This document shows, piece after piece, positions 1 to 5,057 of a stretch of 5,057 bases of DNA. How positions within the stretch are numbered: the first letter of the stretch is position 1; the number at the start of each line of letters is the position of its first letter. The notes under the pieces are model-generated. The model was not told the DNA's origin, searched no databases, and saw only the letters and a list, made by a program, of their open reading frames with translations. A program made the translations under genes and the position numbers. Source of the stretch: Candidatus Acidiferrales bacterium (lineage in GTDB: Bacteria > Acidobacteriota > Terriglobia > Acidoferrales > UBA7541); contig JASHYE010000190.1 of the NCBI GenBank assembly GCA_030043155.1, forward strand, positions 1-5,057. The letters run 5' to 3'.

Positions 1-1286
1 GTGCGCTTCCAGAACATGCCCAGCAAAAACGTGGCGAACAGCGGCGCGTTCACAAAAGAAAAAATCAGCTGCAAATAATCCATAATGTTGCCGAACTGCA
101 GCGCTACATAGGCCGCGGCGATGCTGATCAGCACGCCTCCCACGGTCGCCGCTTTTCCCATCCATAGATAATGTTCGTCGCTCTGGCCGGGCTTGATGTA
201 GGACTGATAGATGTCGTACGTCCACACCGTGTTGAACGCCGTCACGTTTCCGGCCATGCCCGACATAAAACTCGCCAGCAGCGCCGTGATTCCCACCCCC
301 AGCATTCCTGCGGGATAATACCGGCCCAGCAGCAGCGGCAGCGCCATGTTGTAGTCGATTTTCCCGTGCAACATGAACGACGCATGCGGCAGAATCGCCC
401 ACGCCGCCATTCCCGGAATGATCACCAGAAACGGAATGAACATCTTGGGAATCGCCGCGATCAGCGGAGTTTTTTGCGCCGCGTTCATATCCTGTGCCGC
501 AAGCGCGCGCTGCACCACGAGAAAATCCGTGCACCAGTATCCGAACGAGAGCACGAATCCGAGGCCCGCCACCATCTGGAACCAGTCCACGCCCATCGGA
601 TTCGCCGACGCGTGCCCCAGGTTCGTCCACATGTTCATGAATCCTGCCGGCAGCCGCGCCGCCATTCCATGCCATCCACCGGCCTCGACCACAGAGAGCA
701 CCGCCAGAGGGAAAATCCCGAACACGATCAGGAAAAACTGCAAAACTTCGTTGTAGATCGACGAAGTCAGTCCGCCGAGGAAGGTGTAAATCAGCACCAC
801 AATCGCGGAAAGCAGAATCGTGGCGTGAATCGACCAGCCCAGAATCAGTTTGAACAGCAGCGCCATGGCGTACAAATTGATTCCGCTCGCGAGCACGGTC
901 ATCACCGCAAACGTAATCGCGTTCAATCCGCGCGTCTTTTCGTCGAAGCGCAGCCGCAGATATTCCGGCACCGATTTTGCGCGGCTGCCGTAATAGAACG
1001 GCATCATCGCCAGTCCGACGAAAAGCATCGCCGGTATCGCGCCGAGCCAGTAGAAATGGCACGTCAGCATTCCATATTCCGCGCCACTCGCGGCCATGCC
1101 CATGACTTCGAGCGCGCCGAGGTTCGCGGAAATAAATGCCAGCCCAGTAATCCACGCCGGAATTTTTCGCCCCGAAAGGAAAAAATCCAGGCTGGTCTTC
1201 ATCGATTTTTTCAGCTTGAATCCCACGCCGAGGACAAAGGCGCAGTAGAGCGCGATGATCAGGTAATCAATCCAACTCAGGTGCAT
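1..1286 (-). CDS. Sodium:solute symporter (SSS/SGLT family), C-terminus outside window
   Basis: This is an inner-membrane secondary transporter that would use the sodium gradient to import a small solute; the substrate (sugar, amino acid or carboxylate) cannot be read from sequence. The 428 residues present are very hydrophobic, with about 11 predicted membrane helices (roughly residues 5-23, 43-68, 75-95, 122-147, 151-172, 180-203, 235-256, 280-300, 327-350, 376-396, 405-424). Family hallmarks are the GLTSSIYNEVLQFFLI segment (172-187), QRALAAQDMNAAQ (259-271) followed by KMFIPFLVIIPG (281-292), and a MSGMAGN...DIY segment (341-360) matching the sodium-site helix of SGLT-type carriers. The usual family length is about 500-600 residues, so three or so helices are missing at the window edge; no frameshift is seen. 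The ATG at 1286 is well fixed because an in-frame TAG lies five codons upstream (1299-1301). The Shine-Dalgarno signal is weak. The gene follows the nuclease-fold gene after 81 nt and has no evident functional tie to it. Confidence 0.93.
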   Translation of the reverse strand, partial: MHLSWIDYLIIALYCAFVLGVGFKLKKSMKTSLDFFLSGRKIPAWITGLAFISANLGALEVMGMAASGAEYGMLTCHFYWLGAIPAMLFVGLAMMPFYYGSRAKSVPEYLRLRFDEKTRGLNAITFAVMTVLASGINLYAMALLFKLILGWSIHATILLSAIVVLIYTFLGGLTSSIYNEVLQFFLIVFGIFPLAVLSVVEAGGWHGMAARLPAGFMNMWTNLGHASANPMGVDWFQMVAGLGFVLSFGYWCTDFLVVQRALAAQDMNAAQKTPLIAAIPKMFIPFLVIIPGMAAWAILPHASFMLHGKIDYNMALPLLLGRYYPAGMLGVGITALLASFMSGMAGNVTAFNTVWTYDIYQSYIKPGQSDEHYLWMGKAATVGGVLISIAAAYVALQFGNIMDYLQLIFSFVNAPLFATFLLGMFWKR

Positions 1287-1367
1287 CGCTTCATCATTCT
1301 ATGTGAATCGTGCGGGGAAGGGAACGAATTGGTGAACCTAAGAATAGAATACAGACATCTCAGATAG

Positions 1368-1922
1368 TCATTCCACTTTGCCTCTTAAAAGCAGCTTAGA
1401 TACGACGGCAGAGACTTGGTTTTCATAGCCGCGCTCAGACATCCTCTGCAGGCTTTGCCGAAGCCACAGTTCGTCCCATAAGTCCCAATCGTTATCGGTA
1501 AAGTGTTTGCGCAACCCTTGCCGGTCCGCATCGCTCGCGATTCGACCGCATACAAGGCCCAGGCGGATACGTGCATTCGGTGCACAAGCACCTACATCAC
1601 AAAGCTGCTGGCGGAGGCGCCCGAAGACAACCTTCCGCAGATTACCGTCCGCAAATAGCTTGAACCGCTTCGCGAACCTTTCGTCTTTGCCATCAAAAGC
1701 CCTGAGCGCCACACCGCCGGAATCCAGGTAGCTTTTGCATTCCACGACACGCAGTTCGTTGTCTCGTCCTCTGTAGCCAACGATGTCTAACTCCCATCGG
1801 GGCGATGATGGGCGGCCGATCAAAACCTTCTCGGCCTTGGTGAGGTCAACCTTGACGGAATTTCTGACCCAGTAACCGTCCATCCAGAGAATCTCGCTGA
1901 CGACCTGCTCGAAAGCATCCAT
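1368..1922 (-). CDS. Orphan PD-(D/E)XK nuclease-fold protein, function unknown
   Basis: This is a 184-residue soluble protein with no signal peptide or membrane segment. An N-terminal helix contains E5 and E10. The segment WELDIVGYRG (43-52) and then LRVVECKSYL (57-66) put D46, E61 and K63 in the spacing of a PD-(D/E)XK restriction-endonuclease-like active site (D-x14-E-x-K) on predicted beta strands. The rest (about 75-184) is charged and helical. The fold is known in restriction enzymes, repair nucleases and Holliday resolvases. With no methyltransferase or helicase beside it, calling it a restriction enzyme is not justified; I infer nucleic-acid cleavage or binding only. I recall similar solitary proteins of about 190 residues in other bacteria, annotated hypothetical. 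The ATG at 1922 is supported by an in-frame TAA six codons upstream and a modest GAG-type ribosome site. It has 81-nt gaps on both sides. TTA and AGA codons occur near its 3' end, but overall base composition is not clearly foreign. Confidence 0.9.
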   Translation of the reverse strand: MDAFEQVVSEILWMDGYWVRNSVKVDLTKAEKVLIGRPSSPRWELDIVGYRGRDNELRVVECKSYLDSGGVALRAFDGKDERFAKRFKLFADGNLRKVVFGRLRQQLCDVGACAPNARIRLGLVCGRIASDADRQGLRKHFTDNDWDLWDELWLRQSLQRMSERGYENQVSAVVSKLLLRGKVE

Positions 1923-2003
1923 GTGTTGAACTCTAAATTAATTGTGAGGGCATAGAGGCAATTAGCGGTTACTGAGCGCTTCTCTTCGCTGACCTGCCTT
2001 TAA

Positions 2004-2498
2004 CTACCCGTCCCCAAAATCAATTCCTTCTTCCCGCTCTTCCGTTGTTCCGTGGCTTTCGAGCAACCTGACGCAGCGATTCCATCGCAGAATGGCGTCA
2101 TCATTTCCTTTAGGACGAATCTTCTCCGCCTCCTCGAAGCATCGCATGGCCTCTTCAAAGAGCACGCGAATCGCATGCGGCGGTCTTCCCGCGCGCAGTT
2201 GAACTTTCGCGCGGCGTTCGTGCAGCAAGCCCAAGTAATAAAACCGCTCATACGAATCCTTCAGCCGCCCAAAGACTTTTTCGACTTCTGCATATCGATC
2301 TGCGGGCGTGCCCGTAAACTGGTCGGTTATCGAGAGCCCCAGCACGCGCAGCGCCATTTGATGCTCCGGGTCGATCGCGAGAATGTCGTGGCAGATTGAC
2401 TCTGCTTCTTCCGGCTCGTTCAAAAAACGATACAGCTCCGTTTTCGCCAGTGCTTCTTCGATTCCGGACTTCGAGATTTCCTTCAACTCATGGCCCAT
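2004..2498 (-). CDS. Small TPR-repeat protein, third gene of the sdh operon
   Basis: This is a 164-residue, highly charged, helical protein with no signal peptide or membrane helix, so probably cytoplasmic. About three degenerate tetratricopeptide repeats are visible: residues 17-50 (AL..TELYRFLNEPEEAESICHDIL, ending IDPEHQMAL), about 67-104 (YAEVEKVFGRLKDSYERFYY then LGLLHERRAKVQL) and about 110-146 (FEEAMRCFEEAEKIRPKGND then AILRWNRCVRLL). The DP and RP turns after helix B and the alternating A/Y/L positions are typical. TPR proteins bind other proteins and have no catalytic activity of their own. The ATG at 2498 lies 36 nt after the sdhB stop and has a good GGAG ribosome site, so co-transcription with sdhAB is likely. 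By position it might help assemble or stabilise the dehydrogenase, but nothing in the sequence proves this. It ends in an acidic tail (TTEEREEGIDFGDG). It does not resemble SdhE or SdhAF-type assembly factors. Confidence 0.9.
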   Translation of the reverse strand: MGHELKEISKSGIEEALAKTELYRFLNEPEEAESICHDILAIDPEHQMALRVLGLSITDQFTGTPADRYAEVEKVFGRLKDSYERFYYLGLLHERRAKVQLRAGRPPHAIRVLFEEAMRCFEEAEKIRPKGNDDAILRWNRCVRLLESHGTTEEREEGIDFGDG

Positions 2499-2504
2499 GA
2501 CGCA

Positions 2505-2508
2505 CTCC
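2505..2508 (-). promoter_or_regulatory. Ribosome binding site of the TPR gene
   Basis: GGAG lies 6 nt upstream of the ATG at 2498, inside the 36-nt gap after sdhB. It supports the chosen start and independent translation initiation within a shared transcript. Confidence 0.7.
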
Positions 2509-2534
2509 GTTGCCTTGTTCCGCGAGTGACACGG

Positions 2535-3278
2535 TCAATTCCCGCTATCGCTGCCCTTGATTTTTCGCGCAATCCACACCAGCGGATCATAAAACTGGTC
2601 CACCACTCGCTCCTTGAGCGGAATAATCGCGTTGTCCGTGATGTGAATTTCCTCGGGACACACTTCTGTGCAGCATTTCGTGATATTGCACAGCCCAATG
2701 CCCATCTGATTTCGCACGCCGCGGATCCGCGAGCCTGCGTCCAGCGGATGCATTTCCAGTCCCGCCACACGCACAAAATATCGCGGCCCGCCGTACTCCG
2801 CGTGCTTGCCGTGGTCGCGCAGCACGTGGCAAACATCCTGGCACAGGAAACATTCGATGCACTTCCGGAACTCCTGCGGCCGGTCCACATCCTTCTGATA
2901 CATCTTCCATTTCGTTCCGGGCTGTGCATTGAACGCCGGAATTTTCCGGTTCACTTCGTAGTTCCAGGAAACATTTGTCACCAAATCTTTGATCACCGGA
3001 AATGCTTTCAGCGGCAGCACGGTGATGGGTTTGTCCTGCGGCAGCGAATCCATTCGCGTCTTACAGGTCAGCCGCGGTCTTCCATTCACTTCCGCCGAGC
3101 ACGATCCGCATCGTCCGGCTTTGCAATTCCATCGCACCGCCAGATCCGGAGAAAGATGCCCTTGAATGTAGTGCAGCGCGTCCAGCACCACCATTCCGGG
3201 ACTCAGCGGCACTTTGTATTCGACGGTTTTCCCCGTCGCTGCATCACCACGGTGCACCGCCATGGTTACTTCTGCCAC
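2535..3278 (-). CDS. sdhB: Succinate dehydrogenase / fumarate reductase iron-sulfur subunit
   Basis: SdhB carries electrons from the FAD of SdhA to the quinone-reducing membrane anchor, on the cytoplasmic face of the membrane. From a GTG start the protein has 247 residues, normal for the family. The N-terminal ferredoxin domain binds [2Fe-2S] through C52, C57, C60 and C72 (NCKAGRCGSC motif). In the C-terminal domain C140, C143, C146 and C207 fit the [4Fe-4S] cluster, and C150, C197 and C203 the [3Fe-4S] cluster; the spacing of these seven equals that in E. coli SdhB. An additional cysteine, C202, gives the motif CNITKCCTEVCPEEI, which I recall from mycobacterial Sdh1-type subunits, as is the segment ITDNAIIPLKERVVDQFYDP. 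The frame stays open up to a TTG at 3317, which would add 13 residues. I prefer GTG 3278 because it has GGAGG 5 nt upstream and gives an N-terminus like that of relatives (short lead to the HRGD segment). It starts 51 nt after the sdhA stop. Use as a fumarate reductase cannot be excluded. Confidence 0.96.
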   Translation of the reverse strand: MAEVTMAVHRGDAATGKTVEYKVPLSPGMVVLDALHYIQGHLSPDLAVRWNCKAGRCGSCSAEVNGRPRLTCKTRMDSLPQDKPITVLPLKAFPVIKDLVTNVSWNYEVNRKIPAFNAQPGTKWKMYQKDVDRPQEFRKCIECFLCQDVCHVLRDHGKHAEYGGPRYFVRVAGLEMHPLDAGSRIRGVRNQMGIGLCNITKCCTEVCPEEIHITDNAIIPLKERVVDQFYDPLVWIARKIKGSDSGN

Positions 3279-3283
3279 ATCCG

Positions 3284-3288
3284 CCTCC
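3284..3288 (-). promoter_or_regulatory. Ribosome binding site that decides the sdhB start
   Basis: GGAGG lies 5 nt upstream of the GTG at 3278, near-ideal strength and spacing. The competing TTG at 3317 has a GGAG only 3 nt away, which is too close, and the in-frame ATG at 3263 has no such site. The signal therefore points to GTG 3278 as the sdhB start. Confidence 0.65.
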
Positions 3289-3329
3289 GCATTTTCACGC
3301 TTCGCAACTACGAGCAACCGCTCCCAGGG

Positions 3330-5057
3330 CTAATCGCTCTGGACGGTTTTCACTGCTCCTGGAGCTTTCGCTGCCACGGGCATAACATCCTTGTCGTCCG
3401 CGAACAATTGCCTCAATTCCTCCGGCATTTCCGGCACAGGCCGCTGGCGCAGTTTCATTTCGTCGCCTTCTTTCACGATGATGTTGTTTTTCTTGGCCCA
3501 TTCCGCGTCGTAGTTCGGGAAATCAATTCGGCTATGCGCACCGCGGCTCTCCGTTCGAGCCAGTGCGCAGCGCGTCACCGCTTCGGCCGCCGTGAGCATC
3601 GACCGCAAGTCTCGCGCGAGGTGCCAGCCCGGATTAAACAGACGCGAGCCATCCACGTGCACTCGCCCCGCGCGCTCTTTCAAAGCTGCGATTTTATTGA
3701 GCGCTTCTTTCAAATCCGCTTCGTTTCGAAAAATTCCCACCAAGCTTTGTAGCGTGTTCTGCAAATTGCGGTGTATTTCGTAAGGGCCATCGCCAGCCGG
3801 ACGCTCAAATGGCGCCAGCATCTCTCGTTCTGCATCGTCAATCTGCGCCGCATCTGTTTTCAACGCCCCGCAACTTTTCGCGTACGCTGCCGCCGCTCCG
3901 CCCGCACGTTTGCCAAACACCAACAAATCCGAAAGCGAATTTCCGCCCAGCCGGTTTGCGCCGTGCATTCCCGCTGCAGCTTCGCCTGCGGCAAAAAGCC
4001 CCGGAACCGTCGCTGCTCCGGTTTCTGCCTCCACACGGATTCCGCCCATCGTGTAGTGGCACGTCGGACCCACTTCCATCGGCCCTTTCGTGATGTCTAC
4101 GTCCGCCAATTCTTTGAACTGGTGATACATTCCCGGCAGCTTCCTCTTCACGTACTCAGCCGGCTTGTGCGAAATGTCGAGATACGCGCCGCCATGCTCC
4201 GTGCCGCGTCCTTCTTTCACTTCGGTGTAAATCGAACGCGCCACCACATCGCGCGTCGAAAGCTCCATTCGCTTCGGGTCGTACTTCTCCATGAATCTTT
4301 CGCCGAGCTTGTTGCGCAGAATTCCGCCCTCGCCGCGCACCGCCTCCGTCACCAAAATTCCCTGCACGCCCGGCGGCCACACCATCCCCGTTGGATGGAA
4401 CTGCACAAATTCCATATCCATCAATTCCGCGCCCGCTTCATACGCCACGGCCAGCCCATCGCCGGTGTATTCCCAGGAATTGGACGTGACCTTCCACGCC
4501 TTCCCGATTCCTCCCGTTGCAATCACCACGGCTTTTGCCTTGAACACCACAAATCTTCCTTGCTCGCGCCAGTAGGCAAAGGCGCCCGCGATTCGCTCGC
4601 CGTCTTTCAGCAATCGCGTCACTGTGCATTCCATGTACACGTCGAATCCCAGATGAACTCCGCGATCCTGCAGCGTGCGAATAATTTCCAGTCCGGTGCG
4701 GTCGCCGACGTGGCACAGCCGCTTGAACGTGTGCCCGCCAAAAGCGCGCTGCATGATTTCTCCCGCATCCGTGCGGTCGAAAAGCGCGCCCCAGTGTTCC
4801 AATTCGCGTACTCGGTCGGGAGATTCCAGTGCGTGCAAATGCGCCATCCTCCAGTTGTTCAGGAATTTCCCGCCGCGCATCGTGTCGCGGAAATGCGTCT
4901 TCCAATCATCAGCCGGATCCACGTTTCCCATCGCTGCCGCGACGCCGCCTTCCGCCATCACCGTATGCGCTTTGCCCAGCAGCGATTTACACACAACCCC
5001 CACGGTCGCGCCGCCGTTGAGCGCCTCGATCGCCGCACGCAATCCCGCGCCTCCAGC
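3330..5057 (-). CDS. sdhA: Succinate dehydrogenase / fumarate reductase flavoprotein subunit, N-terminus outside window
   Basis: SdhA is the catalytic subunit that oxidises succinate to fumarate in the TCA cycle and hands electrons to SdhB. The window holds 575 codons and a TAG stop. The frame is open to the edge and begins inside the FAD-binding GxGxxG loop (AGGAGLRAA), so only a short N-terminal piece is missing; the TTG at 5042 is inside that motif and is not a start. Numbering from the first codon present: H31 in KAHTVMAEGG is the expected covalent FAD ligand. H221 (QFHPTG), T237/E238 (VTEAVRGEGG), R269 (STRDVVAR), H334 (TCHYTMGGI) and R369 (GANRLGGNS) match the substrate-site residues of E. 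coli SdhA (H242, T254/E255, R286, H354, R399). R269 would be the proton-transfer arginine. The stretch between H221 and E238 is four residues longer than in E. coli (MVWPPGVQG), which I recall from the mycobacterial Sdh1 type. The C-terminal capping domain is complete. Sequence alone does not separate SdhA from FrdA. Confidence 0.96.
   Translation of the reverse strand, partial: AGGAGLRAAIEALNGGATVGVVCKSLLGKAHTVMAEGGVAAAMGNVDPADDWKTHFRDTMRGGKFLNNWRMAHLHALESPDRVRELEHWGALFDRTDAGEIMQRAFGGHTFKRLCHVGDRTGLEIIRTLQDRGVHLGFDVYMECTVTRLLKDGERIAGAFAYWREQGRFVVFKAKAVVIATGGIGKAWKVTSNSWEYTGDGLAVAYEAGAELMDMEFVQFHPTGMVWPPGVQGILVTEAVRGEGGILRNKLGERFMEKYDPKRMELSTRDVVARSIYTEVKEGRGTEHGGAYLDISHKPAEYVKRKLPGMYHQFKELADVDITKGPMEVGPTCHYTMGGIRVEAETGAATVPGLFAAGEAAAGMHGANRLGGNSLSDLLVFGKRAGGAAAAYAKSCGALKTDAAQIDDAEREMLAPFERPAGDGPYEIHRNLQNTLQSLVGIFRNEADLKEALNKIAALKERAGRVHVDGSRLFNPGWHLARDLRSMLTAAEAVTRCALARTESRGAHSRIDFPNYDAEWAKKNNIIVKEGDEMKLRQRPVPEMPEELRQLFADDKDVMPVAAKAPGAVKTVQSD

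Noticed and set aside
171..1367. A 398-codon open frame on the plus strand opposite the symporter gene.
   Set aside because: It is rich in Arg, His and Gln and has no domain signature, as expected for the antisense of a hydrophobic, G+C-biased gene. The minus strand gives a clear SSS transporter over the same bases.
1287..1367. Equal 81-nt gaps on both sides of the nuclease-fold gene, suggesting an inserted cassette with flanking repeats.
   Set aside because: Comparing the two gaps by eye shows no shared direct or inverted repeat, so the equal length looks like coincidence.
1368..1922. The nuclease-fold gene as part of a restriction-modification or other defence island.
   Set aside because: The neighbours are an sdh operon and a solute symporter; no methyltransferase, specificity subunit, helicase or transposase is present in the window.
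1923..2003. Possible promoter for the nuclease-fold gene in the 81-nt gap (TTGCCT, 18 nt, then TTTAGA on the minus strand), and a 4-bp AGCG/CGCT hairpin as a terminator after the TPR gene.
   Set aside because: The boxes match consensus poorly and the -10 would sit only about 9 nt from the ATG. The hairpin is too short and lacks a T tract. The A+T-rich stretch suggests local control, but neither element can be supported.
2490..3752. A 420-codon open frame on the plus strand across sdhB, the intergenic gap and the 3' part of sdhA.
   Set aside because: The Arg/His/Phe-rich translation lacks any recognisable motif and overlaps two well-supported genes. It reflects the low frequency of antisense stops in biased codons.
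4438..4905. A 155-codon minus-strand frame inside sdhA, and other shorter frames nested in sdhA and sdhB.
   Set aside because: They lie in alternative frames of conserved sdhA/sdhB coding sequence and have shadow-like composition.

Overview
The window carries five genes, all on the minus strand; the first and last run off the window edges. The moderately high G+C, the tightly packed layout and the type of succinate dehydrogenase fit a soil-type Acidobacteriota. This is an inference from protein style and remembered relatives. There is no rRNA, tRNA or other marker to fix the taxonomy.

In transcription order (right to left): a succinate dehydrogenase / fumarate reductase flavoprotein (sdhA, its N-terminus just outside the window); its iron-sulfur subunit (sdhB); a small TPR-repeat protein; an orphan PD-(D/E)XK nuclease-fold protein; and a Na+/solute symporter of the SSS family whose C-terminus lies beyond position 1. 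The first three genes are separated by only 51 and 36 nt and look like one operon. SdhA oxidises succinate with covalently bound FAD. SdhB passes the electrons through three iron-sulfur clusters to a membrane anchor, which is not in the window and should lie beyond position 5057. The TPR protein is a candidate accessory factor, by position only. The nuclease-fold gene and the symporter each follow an 81-nt gap and may have their own promoters.

Both Sdh subunits resemble, from memory, the mycobacterial Sdh1 type more than the E. coli enzyme. No gene-free stretch exceeds 81 nt. I found no mobile element, CRISPR array, RNA gene, clear terminator or convincing new multi-gene system. The least explained genes are the orphan nuclease-fold protein and the TPR protein attached to the sdh operon.
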